Part shown: positions 16,587-24,237 of the stretch, piece after piece
How positions within the stretch are numbered: position 1 is the first letter of the stretch
How the letters are laid out: each line of letters begins with the position of its first letter
NCBI GenBank assembly: GCA_964351885.1
Contig: CAYGPP010000002.1
Location: 1 to 64,000 of the forward strand
DNA length: 64,000 nt
Source: Marinoscillum sp964351885
GTDB lineage: Bacteria > Bacteroidota > Bacteroidia > Cytophagales > Cyclobacteriaceae
Reading direction: 5' to 3'
Translations under genes and position numbers: made by a program
The notes under the pieces: generated by a model
What the model was told of the DNA's origin: nothing
Seen by the model: the letters and a program-made list of their open reading frames with translations, nothing else
Databases searched by the model: none

Positions 16587-17492
16587 ATGTACAAGTTTCT
16601 AAAGTCTATTTTACCGATCACCCTATTCTTCATAGCTCTCCTTTTCTTTACTGAGGGCTTTGGGCAAGCAATGGATACCACCTCGTATTTCAGAATCGTT
16701 ACTTCAGATGGCAATAGCTACCATGGAATAATCATGGAAAAAGCCCCTGAATTTGTACGTTTGAAAACTGAGAATTTGGGAGAAATAAAAATCCGTTTCA
16801 TAGATATAGAGGTCATCGAGCGATCATATAAATATGGAGAAGGTTCTAGGACGAACCGAATAGTCACTGGTGGTATTTCGGCGCACGAAACGAACAAATC
16901 CAGTAACTACCGAGACGCAAAAAACTATTTTTTTAGGTCGACTGGCTATGGTCTTGGAAAAGGAGAGATCTACTATCAAAATGTCTGGCTTTTTTTTAAT
17001 GAGCTCAACTTTGGAATCACGGACAATTTCTCTATTGGGTTAGGAATTATGCCTTTTTCGTTTGATGGAGAGATCCCAGCATGGATGCAGGCCAAATTCA
17101 CCCTTCCAATAGAAGAAGACAAAATCGCTTGGGGTGTGGGAACTGTCAATGGAGCGATCATAGGAGGCTTTTCTAATTTTGGACTTTTCTATACAGATAT
17201 CACCATTGGCGATCGATCCAATCATGTAAGTATTGGGGTTGGTTCTGGCTATGTAGATGATGATTGGCAGAGCAAACCAGCTTTTAGTCTCAGTGGATCG
17301 CTAAAAATCACCAGAAGTGGCGCTTTGATCACAGAAAACTACATTTTTAACGAATACCTTATTTACTCATTTGGATTTAAACAGTCCTTCAACAAAGGCG
17401 CTTTCAATTATGGTATACTCTACTTTGAAGATGCCTTTGAGGGAGTTGCTCTGCCCTGGATCGGTTTGACTTTCTACTTAACAGACAATTGA
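16587..17492 (+). CDS. Unrecognised exported protein, probable outer-membrane barrel
   Basis: This is a 301-residue protein of no named family. The ATG at 16587 was preferred to an upstream TTG at 16563 because it begins directly at a Sec signal peptide (MYKFLKSILPITLFFIALLF, cleavage near FGQA). Residues about 35-80 (FRIVTSDGNSYHGIIMEKAP, EFVRLKTENLGEIKIRF) resemble a small SH3-like beta barrel. The remaining two thirds is Gly- and aromatic-rich, with short alternating strands and an even-handed ending (WIGLTFYLTDN), consistent with an outer-membrane beta-barrel. It overlaps csaA by one base (TGATG). Confidence 0.6.
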   Translation: MYKFLKSILPITLFFIALLFFTEGFGQAMDTTSYFRIVTSDGNSYHGIIMEKAPEFVRLKTENLGEIKIRFIDIEVIERSYKYGEGSRTNRIVTGGISAHETNKSSNYRDAKNYFFRSTGYGLGKGEIYYQNVWLFFNELNFGITDNFSIGLGIMPFSFDGEIPAWMQAKFTLPIEEDKIAWGVGTVNGAIIGGFSNFGLFYTDITIGDRSNHVSIGVGSGYVDDDWQSKPAFSLSGSLKITRSGALITENYIFNEYLIYSFGFKQSFNKGAFNYGILYFEDAFEGVALPWIGLTFYLTDN

Positions 17493-17836
17493 TGTCTATC
17501 AAGCCTGAAATTTCGTGGGACAAATTCGAAGCGCTTGATTTGAGGATAGGTACGATCGTTTCGGCCGAATCATTTCCAGAAGCTCGAAAACCAGCGTATA
17601 AACTGACCATCGATTTTGGTGATCAGATTGGTATTAAGAAAAGCTCTGCTCAAATCACAGACCGCTATTCAATAGATGAACTAAAAGGCAAACAAATTAT
17701 AGCGGTCGTGAATTTCTCTCCAAAGCAAATCGGACCTTTCGTAAGCCACTGTCTGGTGATGGGGGTTTACTCGGAAAGCGGTGTGGTGCTTCTGATACCA
17801 GAAAGTGATATGCAGAATGGAGCTAAAATCGGCTGA
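17492..17836 (+). CDS. csaA: CsaA-like tRNA-binding-domain protein
   Basis: This 114-residue protein consists only of an EMAP-II/Trbp OB fold (KFEALDLRIGTIVSAESFPE, then VNFSPKQIGPFVSHCLVMG). CsaA proteins of this size are homodimers that bind tRNA and have been proposed to assist protein export as chaperones. The start is the ATG at 17492, whose A is also the last base of the upstream stop (TGATG); the TTG one codon earlier is not needed. The same domain occurs at the C-terminus of MetG, but here it stands alone. Confidence 0.85.
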   Translation: MSIKPEISWDKFEALDLRIGTIVSAESFPEARKPAYKLTIDFGDQIGIKKSSAQITDRYSIDELKGKQIIAVVNFSPKQIGPFVSHCLVMGVYSESGVVLLIPESDMQNGAKIG

Positions 17837-17838
17837 CT

Positions 17839-17880
17839 TTCTCAGAATCCTAAGATCATACCTTCGATTATCTCTGAGAA
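17839..17880. repeat. 8-bp inverted repeat between csaA and xth
   Basis: TTCTCAGA (17839-17846) and TCTGAGAA (17873-17880) are perfect inverse copies, 26 nt apart. No T-tract follows, so it is more likely an operator or weak structure than an intrinsic terminator. A TAACTTCG box (17884-17891, one mismatch from the -7 consensus) follows directly before xth. Confidence 0.35.
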
Positions 17881-17919
17881 TACTAACTTCGAAGAAATTT
17901 AAACTAAGACCTTAGAAGT

Positions 17920-18696
17920 ATGTCAAACAAACATATTATCTCCTGGAATGTAAACGGCATCAGAGCCATCATCAAGAAAGATTTCCTCAAGGATATTGAA
18001 GAATTAGATCCAGATATTCTTTGTCTTCAAGAGACCAAAGCCCAACCGGAAGACTGTGAAAAAGCACTCCAAAATCTCCCTAAATACAAGCACTACATCA
18101 ATTCGTCCAAAGCCCGAAAAGGCTACTCTGGTACGGCCATTCTCACCAAAGAAGAACCCCTCAATGTGATCTATGATCTCGGTGTAGAAGAGCACGATCA
18201 GGAAGGCAGAGTAATCACTGCGGAGTTCAAAGATTTCTTCTTGATAACTGTCTATACTCCCAATTCGGGTCAAGGAATGAAACGGCTGGACTACCGATCT
18301 GGCTGGGATGAAGTATTCAGAGATCACATGGTTGCACTCAATGAGCAAAAACCAGTTGTTGTTTGTGGCGATCTCAATGTCGCCCATCGAAAGATTGACA
18401 TAGCTCGACCTACGGCTAACTACAATAAAACTTCTGGTTATACGCAGATAGAAATCGACGGATTGGATAGCATCTTAGATGCTGGGTTTGTAGACACTTT
18501 TAGGAAGTTCTATCCTGAGGAAGTGAAGTACTCTTGGTGGAACTATAAGTTCAAAGCCCGTGATAGAAATGTTGGTTGGAGAATAGATTACTTCCTCGTA
18601 AGCGAAGATTATCAAGACGCTATAAAAAAAGCCGAAATCTACAATGACAGATTTGGTTCTGATCATTGCCCTGTAGCCATCGAATTAGCGGTATAA
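17920..18696 (+). CDS. xth: Exodeoxyribonuclease III / AP endonuclease
   Basis: This 258-residue enzyme of the exonuclease-endonuclease-phosphatase fold incises DNA at abasic sites and degrades 3' ends during base-excision repair. Motifs visible include SWNVNGIRA (about 8-16), the metal Glu in LCLQETKAQ (about 32-40), the Tyr/Asp region TVYTPNSG (about 109-116), GDLNVAH (about 148-154), WRIDYF (about 225-230) and the catalytic GSDHCPV near the C-terminus. Length and motif spacing are canonical for Xth of the ExoA subgroup. Confidence 0.95.
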   Translation: MSNKHIISWNVNGIRAIIKKDFLKDIEELDPDILCLQETKAQPEDCEKALQNLPKYKHYINSSKARKGYSGTAILTKEEPLNVIYDLGVEEHDQEGRVITAEFKDFFLITVYTPNSGQGMKRLDYRSGWDEVFRDHMVALNEQKPVVVCGDLNVAHRKIDIARPTANYNKTSGYTQIEIDGLDSILDAGFVDTFRKFYPEEVKYSWWNYKFKARDRNVGWRIDYFLVSEDYQDAIKKAEIYNDRFGSDHCPVAIELAV

Positions 18697-18718
18697 CTTC
18701 ATTAATCATGCACCCCTT

Positions 18719-19810
18719 ATGACAATCAAAAGAATTCCATTACACGATCTTCACGTCTCACTAGGTGGAAAAATCGTTCCTTTTGCAGGTTTTGAAATGC
18801 CTGTGAGATATAGTTCAGATAAAGAAGAACACATGAAAGTTCGTGAATCTGTAGGTGTATTTGATGTTTCCCATATGGGAGAATTCATGATCACCGGGTC
18901 TAAGGCCTTGGATTTGATCCAAAAGGTAACATCTAATGATGCTTCCAAACTAGTCGATGGTCAAGCACAATATTCTTGTTTCCCGAATAGCGATGGAGGT
19001 ATTGTAGACGATCTGATCGTTTATAGATTCGGTGCTGAAGAATATATGCTGGTGGTGAATGCTTCCAATATTGAGAAAGACTGGGATTGGGTAGCACAGC
19101 ACAATGACATGGGCGCTGTGATGAAAGATATCTCTGATGACACAGCGCTATTTGCAGTGCAAGGGCCAAAGGCTCAGAAAGTCCTTCAAAAGCTCACGGA
19201 AGTGGATTTGTCCGAAGTTAAATTTTATCATTTTGCTCAAGGAAAGTTGGCAGGAGAAGAAATGATCATTTCTGGAACAGGCTACACCGGTGCAGGTGGA
19301 TTCGAACTTTATGTACCGAAAGATAAAGCTGAATCCGTTTGGAAAGCTGTTTTTGAAGCTGGTGAGGAATTTGGCATTGCGCCAATCGGTCTTGGAGCGC
19401 GCGATACACTAAGATTGGAAATGGGTTATTGCCTTTACGGGAACGACATCACCGACGAAACTTCTCCACTGGAAGCCGGTCTTGGGTGGATCACGAAGTT
19501 TACCAAGGACTTTGTCAATAGCGATAACCTAAAGAAGCAAAAAGAAGAGGGAGTCACACGAAAACTGATTGCTTTCGCAATGGTAGATAAAGGCATCCCT
19601 CGCCATGATTACCCAATAATTGACTCTGAAGGAAAGGAAATTGGTAAAGTGACCTCAGGAACTATATCTCCATTGCTTAATCAAGGAATAGGAATGGGTT
19701 ATGTAACTCTAGGCAATCATACGATAGACAGTCAGGTATTCATTGCGATAAGGAACAAGCAGCTAGAAGCGCGCGTCGTGAAACCTCCATTTATATCAAC
19801 CCAAGGTTAA
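18719..19810 (+). CDS. gcvT: Glycine cleavage system T protein (aminomethyltransferase)
   Basis: This 363-residue enzyme transfers the methylene group from the H-protein-bound aminomethyl intermediate to tetrahydrofolate and releases ammonia. Characteristic stretches are MPVRYSSDKEEHMKVRESVG (about 28-47) and FDVSHMGE. The catalytic Asp lies in the VTSND segment, followed by DDLIVYRF, GTGYTGAGGFELYVP (about 183-197) and LGARDTLRLEMGYCLYGNDI. A C-terminal GCV_T barrel domain is present (GTISPLLNQGIGMGYV). The P and H protein genes are not in the window. Confidence 0.96.
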   Translation: MTIKRIPLHDLHVSLGGKIVPFAGFEMPVRYSSDKEEHMKVRESVGVFDVSHMGEFMITGSKALDLIQKVTSNDASKLVDGQAQYSCFPNSDGGIVDDLIVYRFGAEEYMLVVNASNIEKDWDWVAQHNDMGAVMKDISDDTALFAVQGPKAQKVLQKLTEVDLSEVKFYHFAQGKLAGEEMIISGTGYTGAGGFELYVPKDKAESVWKAVFEAGEEFGIAPIGLGARDTLRLEMGYCLYGNDITDETSPLEAGLGWITKFTKDFVNSDNLKKQKEEGVTRKLIAFAMVDKGIPRHDYPIIDSEGKEIGKVTSGTISPLLNQGIGMGYVTLGNHTIDSQVFIAIRNKQLEARVVKPPFISTQG

Positions 19811-19898
19811 TTAAGTGGATGGGTGAATGTAGGCGGTCATTGAAAATGTAGTAGCTACGATAAAACGAATATTGAAAAACTTAACTCTAGTTGATAAA

Positions 19899-20606
19899 AT
19901 GAGAAAAGTAGAAGTTTGCCTCACTCCTGAGTTGGTTCATCAGTTTGATTTGGGTGGAAAAATTGTTGTGGTTGTGGATATATTCAGAGCCACATCATGT
20001 ATGGTTTCGGGCATGTCCAATGGCGTGAAAGCTATTCACCCTGTAGCGACGGTGGAAGAATGTTTCGCGCTTGGTGAGCAAGGTCTGGTAACTGCAGGAG
20101 AACGAAGCGGAGTGAAAGTAGAAGGATTTGATATTGGGAATTCACCGTTCGAATACCTCGATGACTCAATGATAGGAAAATCCATTGCCGTAAGTACCAC
20201 CAATGGAACACGTACTATTTTGGCCTCTTTGGACGCAAAGGAAATCCTGATTGGGGCATTTCTGAACTTAAACGCTACAGCCGAGTATCTAGCCACAAAA
20301 AATTCAGATTTGGTAATTCACTGTGCTGGATGGAAGGGTACAGTAAATATTGAGGATTCGCTCTATGCTGGTGCATTGATTAATGCATTGAAGGATTCGC
20401 ATGAGTTCGAAGGTGATCCTGCATTATTGGCTCACGAATTATTTAAAGCAAATGCCTCAGATCTTATGCCTATCGCGCAGGCTTCTTCACATGCTCAGCG
20501 ACTTTCCGGTTTTGGTGCTACAGATGACTTGACTTATTGTATGAAAAGTGACCTCTGCCAGATTGTGCTCATCTATAAAGATGGGAAAATTCTCCTAACG
20601 GAATAA
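19899..20606 (+). CDS. comB: 2-phosphosulfolactate phosphatase-like protein (ComB family)
   Basis: This 235-residue protein of the Mg2+-dependent ComB phosphatase family was first described in coenzyme M synthesis. In bacteria without coenzyme M the physiological substrate is uncertain. The conserved motifs are present: VVVVDIFRATSCM (about 22-34), GERSGVKVEGFDIGNSP (about 69-85), STTNGTR (about 101-107), CAGWKGTVNIEDSLYAG and the AQRLSGFG ending. The ATG at 19899 replaces an earlier TTG frame start at 19872, because the family starts right before VEVCLTPEL. The 3' end overlaps the convergent YciI-like gene by 12 bp. Confidence 0.85.
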   Translation: MRKVEVCLTPELVHQFDLGGKIVVVVDIFRATSCMVSGMSNGVKAIHPVATVEECFALGEQGLVTAGERSGVKVEGFDIGNSPFEYLDDSMIGKSIAVSTTNGTRTILASLDAKEILIGAFLNLNATAEYLATKNSDLVIHCAGWKGTVNIEDSLYAGALINALKDSHEFEGDPALLAHELFKANASDLMPIAQASSHAQRLSGFGATDDLTYCMKSDLCQIVLIYKDGKILLTE

Positions 20607-20879
20607 CGGCGGTACGGCTGCTTCGGTGATTTCAACACTTCCCCAGACATTTCCAGTGATGTATGGCTCTAATGCTTTCCATTCTTCTAGCTCAGTCTCC
20701 GAGTCAAAGTTCATGACCATTACTGATCCAACCATTTGGTCATTCTTCATCATCGCTACAGCATAGAGCAGTTTCCCTTCGTCTCTAAGTTTCTTACCTC
20801 CTGCCAAATGCGCTTCACGGTTTTGCTGTCTTCGATCCGCAGCATCGGAGTGATCTTTTCCAATTACTAAGTACGTCAT
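20595..20879 (-). CDS. YciI-like (YCII-related) domain protein
   Basis: This 94-residue ferredoxin-like fold protein matches the YCII family throughout (TYLVIGKDHSDAADRRQQNR, then HLAGGKKLRDEGKLLYA). The conserved His of the putative active site is at about 24 in REAHLAGG and the Asp in the DHSDA segment. Members are dimeric and possibly enzymatic, but the reaction is not established. It is the last gene of a four-gene minus-strand group (lipoprotein, MazG-like, DUF2721, YciI). Confidence 0.8.
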   Translation of the reverse strand: MTYLVIGKDHSDAADRRQQNREAHLAGGKKLRDEGKLLYAVAMMKNDQMVGSVMVMNFDSETELEEWKALEPYITGNVWGSVEITEAAVPPLFR

Positions 20880-20881
20880 GA

Positions 20882-21289
20882 TTAAAATTTATGCTTTGAG
20901 CCAAGTTCCATATCACTCAGCTCCAATTCCAAAGCCTTAGTTGATAGCTGAATTTCACGTAGGGAAATAATCAATGAGAGCATGAGCGCCACAAGACTTA
21001 CTCCAAAAAGAATATTTCCAAGATAGTACGTCTCCAAATAGATGAAAAACATAGCCAGTACGCACAGAGCTAGACTAGCGACTCCAAAAAACTGCATAGA
21101 CCGAATAAGGAAAAGTCTACGCCTCAAATTTTCCAATTGTCCCTCTAGTACCTTTTCGGGATTCTCTAGATACATTCTATGGAGCTGGCGTATGATGCTT
21201 GCTATGGCCAAAAATCGATTGGTATAAGCTAAAAGCAGCAATGATATTGCCGGGAAGAGTAAAGCCGGAGTAGTCAGCGAAATTTCCAT
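20882..21289 (-). CDS. DUF2721-family membrane protein
   Basis: This 135-residue protein has three hydrophobic stretches (about 8-30, 66-90 and 93-112). Between the first two is a charged helix (HRMYLENPEKVLEGQLENLR) typical of the DUF2721 family, whose function is unknown. The ATG overlaps the MazG-like stop by one base (TAATG), so translation is probably coupled. The YciI-like gene starts 2 bp after its stop. Confidence 0.75.
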   Translation of the reverse strand: MEISLTTPALLFPAISLLLLAYTNRFLAIASIIRQLHRMYLENPEKVLEGQLENLRRRLFLIRSMQFFGVASLALCVLAMFFIYLETYYLGNILFGVSLVALMLSLIISLREIQLSTKALELELSDMELGSKHKF

Positions 21290-21615
21290 TAATGTAGTTT
21301 CTCATTCTCTTGATGCCTGGTAGCATCACGAGTGGTTTTCTTTTCAATATTCTTTTTCAAGGCAGTCGTAAGGTCAATACCCGTCTGATTGGCTAGGCAT
21401 ATCAAAACCCAAAATACATCCGCCATTTCATCTCCCAAATCTCGGTTTTTATCTGACTCCTTGAAAGATTGCTCACCGTAAGTTCTGGCCATAAGTCTCG
21501 CCAACTCACCTACTTCCTCAGTAAGAATGGTCATGTTGGTCAACTCATTGAAGTATCTCACTCCAGTGGTCTTAATCCATTCATCCACCTGTGCTTGGGC
21601 TTCTTCTATGGTCAT
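21289..21615 (-). CDS. MazG-like nucleotide pyrophosphohydrolase
   Basis: This 108-residue all-alpha NTP pyrophosphatase would convert (d)NTPs, possibly damaged ones, to NMP and pyrophosphate. The metal-binding pattern is visible as EEVGELARLM (about 32-41) and DLGDEMADVFWVL (about 60-72), i.e. the EXXE and EXXD motifs of the MazG/dUTPase superfamily. It is a single-domain form, half the length of classical MazG. It overlaps the upstream lipoprotein gene by 4 nt (ATGA) and DUF2721 by 1 nt. Confidence 0.82.
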   Translation of the reverse strand: MTIEEAQAQVDEWIKTTGVRYFNELTNMTILTEEVGELARLMARTYGEQSFKESDKNRDLGDEMADVFWVLICLANQTGIDLTTALKKNIEKKTTRDATRHQENEKLH

Positions 21616-22181
21616 TCTTGGGAGGAATTGGCATCAAGGTTTTCATTGAGATGGGTGACCTCAAAACCTTCCATTTTCAATTTTTCTAGGAAAAATTTCA
21701 ATCGATCCTCTTCAGTTATTCTTAAAGAATCTTTGTCTGGTCTGAATTCATTGAAATGCTCTATCGGAAATCTCTTTCCGACCTGATAATGATCTGACCA
21801 AAATAACGCTTCATTCACATATCCATCCTCGCCATAGTAATACTTAAATTCAGAAGCCATCCGATCATCTTTTTGCACTACCAAGTGACCACTATAGATC
21901 GGCTCATTATTCTCGAAGTAGAAATAATCGTCTCGCTCAATATGAGAGGTATGCAGTACACCAACTACTTTGAGCATCTGATCATCCATAAAATATCCTC
22001 TAATCTTAAAGATAGAATCACCTTGATGAAAATCATCCTCAACTATTGACGTGCGATGATTGGCATTGATGTCTGCTATTTTTTCCTCAATTTTATTGAC
22101 CATAGGTCGCTTTTCTTTACTCACATCGGAGCAACTGAAGAGTAAACTGGTGAATAGGATTAGGTATGTGATGCTTTTCAT
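21612..22181 (-). CDS. Unrecognised lipoprotein
   Basis: This 189-residue product begins with a lipoprotein signal (MKSITYLILFTSLLFSCSDV) with Cys at 17 as the likely lipidated residue, so it is anchored in the membrane facing the periplasm or the surface. The mature part is rich in charged and aromatic residues and has no motif I recognise (for example YYFENNEPIYSGHLVVQKDD). It appears to be the first gene of the MazG-like/DUF2721/YciI group. Function unknown. Confidence 0.65.
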   Translation of the reverse strand: MKSITYLILFTSLLFSCSDVSKEKRPMVNKIEEKIADINANHRTSIVEDDFHQGDSIFKIRGYFMDDQMLKVVGVLHTSHIERDDYFYFENNEPIYSGHLVVQKDDRMASEFKYYYGEDGYVNEALFWSDHYQVGKRFPIEHFNEFRPDKDSLRITEEDRLKFFLEKLKMEGFEVTHLNENLDANSSQE

Positions 22182-22579
22182 GGATGAGTATTTTGATACA
22201 ATATAACAATTCTAACTATTTCACTGACTCCAAGAGTTTCATTCTTGATGAATTGCTCCAATCGAAAACCCAAGGATTGATTTTTTACGAGTAAGGCTAA
22301 TGATATTTCAACGAAAAAAAATACTCTAATGAATGCTAGCGTAGCAGGGACCGGATGGAAGCCACGCAGCATGCAAGCGCGGTCAGCAAGACTGAAGCCA
22401 AATACAGGGTGGAAATCGTTCTCTTCAAATACTCAAAAAAGGGAATAGAATTGACAACATTTCTTGTCTGCTTGTTCGTTATATTTACGGATTGACCAAT
22501 GTTAATCGGTGGATTACCCATCAAATTGGACTAAGTTAGTTTTCAATCGCTTCGGCGATCAACATATAGATATAAAAAA
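22182..22579. other. 398-bp divergent intergenic region with a GC-rich structured block
   Basis: This is the only gene-free stretch over 300 bp. Most of it is A+T-rich. Bases 22335-22415 are markedly more G+C-rich and can pair locally (GACCG at 22349-22353 with CGGTC at 22380-22384; TCAG/CTGA around 22383-22394). A 39-codon plus-strand frame (22329-22448) spans the block. Its core (22351-22399) resembles a block between purD and the DUF2911 gene (see findings). TATATTTA near 22484-22491 is a weak -7 candidate for the PSP1 gene. Two minus-strand frames of about 60 codons also exist but were not judged genes. Confidence 0.4.
22351..22399 (+). repeat. Candidate dispersed GC-rich repeat, copy A
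   Basis: The core CGGATGGAAG, then CAT, AGCG, CAGC, GACTG and AG-C in the same order and near-equal spacing as copy B (45916-45963, opposite strand). About two thirds of the positions agree by eye, with two short gaps. Both copies lie in intergenic DNA. The relation is my inference from manual alignment. Confidence 0.4.
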
Positions 22580-23764
22580 ATGGGATGTGCTTCGTGCGGC
22601 ACGGCGGTAAGTGAAGACGGGGTAACCTCAGGATGCAATAACAACGGGGGCTGTAGCTCTGGAAGTTGCAACAAAATGAACGTATTTGACTGGCTCTCCA
22701 ATATGGATGCGCCGGTGGTAAGTAATTTTGACATTGTAGAGGTTCGCTTCAAGAACGGTCGTAAAGAATTCTTCAAAAATTCAGATAAGCTTGATTTGAC
22801 TACTGGTGATGCAGTGGTAGTAGATGTGCCCAATGGACATCATTTGGGTCATGTGTCACTCCAAGGTGAGCTCGTGCGGTTGCAAATGAAGAAACGCAAC
22901 GTAGCTAATGATAACGAAATCAAGTCGATATACCGGATAGCTTCTCAGCGCGATATAGATAAATATCGGGAAGTGAAGAAGCGTGAAATGCCTACGCTAT
23001 ACCGTACCCGCAAGGTGATAGAGGAGCTTAATCTTCAGATGAAATTGACTGATATAGAATATCAGGCAGATAATGTGAAAGCGACTTTTTATTATAGCGC
23101 AGAGGAGCGCGTAGATTTTAGAGAACTGATCAAGAGACTTGCTGCAGAATTTCGCATACGGGTGGAAATGCGCCAAATTAGTCTGCGCCAAGAGGCTGGA
23201 CGCTTGGGTGGTATTGGCTCGTGTGGGAGGGAACTGTGCTGCTCTACTTGGCTTGGAGACTTTAAGAGTGTGAGTACTCAAGCTGCTCGCTATCAAAATT
23301 TATCACTTAACCCCGGAAAGCTTTCGGGGCAGTGTGGTCGACTGAAATGCTGTCTCAACTACGAGTTGGATACTTACATAGATGCGCTTAAAGACATTCC
23401 TAAAGTAGACAAGCATCTGGAAACCGAGCAGGGACGTGCGAGGCTTCAAAAAACCGATATTTTTAAGAAGATAATGTGGTTTGGCTATGACAATGACAAC
23501 ACCTGGTATCCACTTGGGGTTGAACGTGTCAACGAGATACTGGCTCTCAATAAAGAAGGTAAAAAGCCTGTGACACTGGCCGAAGATGTAATCGAAGTAG
23601 CTAATGAGGATGTTGGATTGAATAGCGACTTAGTCGCAATGGATCGCAAATTCAGCAAAGGAAAGTCTAGCAACAAGCGCAAGAAAAACAAGAAGCGCAA
23701 CTGGAATAAAAGCAAGGATCAACAGAGAGATAGCAAACCTGATAACGTGTCTAAGCCATCATGA
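22580..23764 (+). CDS. PSP1-domain protein (RicT/YaaT-like)
   Basis: This 394-residue protein is related to Bacillus YaaT (RicT), part of an Fe-S-containing complex that affects RNA processing and development. A Cys-rich N-terminus (Cys 3, 6, 19, 25 and 30, in Gly/Ser/Asn-rich sequence) precedes the PSP1 core (about 45-250). The core carries the family's conserved cysteines in SCGRELCCSTW and QCGRLKCCLNYE. The C-terminal 30 residues are highly basic (KRKKNKKRNWNKSK), suggesting nucleic-acid binding. The gene overlaps gldH by 4 nt; PSP1-gldH adjacency is recurrent in Bacteroidota. The exact role there is unknown. Confidence 0.8.
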   Translation: MGCASCGTAVSEDGVTSGCNNNGGCSSGSCNKMNVFDWLSNMDAPVVSNFDIVEVRFKNGRKEFFKNSDKLDLTTGDAVVVDVPNGHHLGHVSLQGELVRLQMKKRNVANDNEIKSIYRIASQRDIDKYREVKKREMPTLYRTRKVIEELNLQMKLTDIEYQADNVKATFYYSAEERVDFRELIKRLAAEFRIRVEMRQISLRQEAGRLGGIGSCGRELCCSTWLGDFKSVSTQAARYQNLSLNPGKLSGQCGRLKCCLNYELDTYIDALKDIPKVDKHLETEQGRARLQKTDIFKKIMWFGYDNDNTWYPLGVERVNEILALNKEGKKPVTLAEDVIEVANEDVGLNSDLVAMDRKFSKGKSSNKRKKNKKRNWNKSKDQQRDSKPDNVSKPS

Positions 23765-24228
23765 TGAAAGTTTTAGGAGCAATGGGGCTACTACTCGCGC
23801 TTTGTTCGTGTGATCCCAATCGCATATTGGACGACAATAGGGACCTAGAAGGAGCCTTTTGGCATAAAGATTCTGTAGTAAGTTTCGACTTTGAGATTGA
23901 AGACCTAAGTACAGGGTATAACGTCTATGCTAACATCAGAAATGCACAGCATTATCCCTTTTACAATCTATATTACCGGTATGCAATTTTGGATACTGAT
24001 GGAAACGAGATCTCTCAGAAACTAGAAAATCTAAATCTATTTGACCCTAAAACTGGCGAGCCTTTTGGCAGTGGATTAGGAGACTTATTTGATCATCGCC
24101 AATTAATTCTAGAAAACTACAATTTCCCAGCAGCTGGCAACTTCACAATCACGCTAACGCAATATATGCGAAGAGATAGCTTGCCGTTAATTCAGTCTAT
24201 TGGGGCAAGAGTAGAGAAGGTGGAGTAG
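23761..24228 (+). CDS. gldH: Gliding motility lipoprotein GldH
   Basis: This 155-residue lipoprotein has the signal MMKVLGAMGLLLALCSC, with the lipid-accepting Cys at 17, and is required for gliding in Flavobacterium johnsoniae. The mature domain is a beta-sandwich and shows the GldH pattern WHKDSVVSFDFEIED (about 34-48), NLYYRYAILD, GSGLGDLFDHRQLILENYNF and FTITLTQYMRRD. Together with porU and porV in this window it implies a functional T9SS/gliding apparatus. The start overlaps the PSP1 stop (ATGATG); either ATG is possible. Confidence 0.88.
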   Translation: MMKVLGAMGLLLALCSCDPNRILDDNRDLEGAFWHKDSVVSFDFEIEDLSTGYNVYANIRNAQHYPFYNLYYRYAILDTDGNEISQKLENLNLFDPKTGEPFGSGLGDLFDHRQLILENYNFPAAGNFTITLTQYMRRDSLPLIQSIGARVEKVE

Positions 24229-24237
24229 GTAGAATTT

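Noticed and set aside
22178..22372. 64-codon minus-strand frame upstream of the lipoprotein gene
   Set aside because: It lies antisense to the GC-rich block, has no recognisable domain and would place an unusual gene in a divergent promoter region.
22335..22430. Known RNA classes (SRP RNA, 6S, tmRNA, RNase P RNA, cobalamin or TPP riboswitch) for the GC-rich block
   Set aside because: None of the class-defining consensus motifs I checked fit the sequence; it was instead treated as a possible repeat.
22336..22524. 62-codon minus-strand frame with a hydrophobic C-terminus
   Set aside because: No recognisable family, and it is antisense to the PSP1 promoter region and to the repeat block. A single membrane-like stretch in a random frame is not enough.
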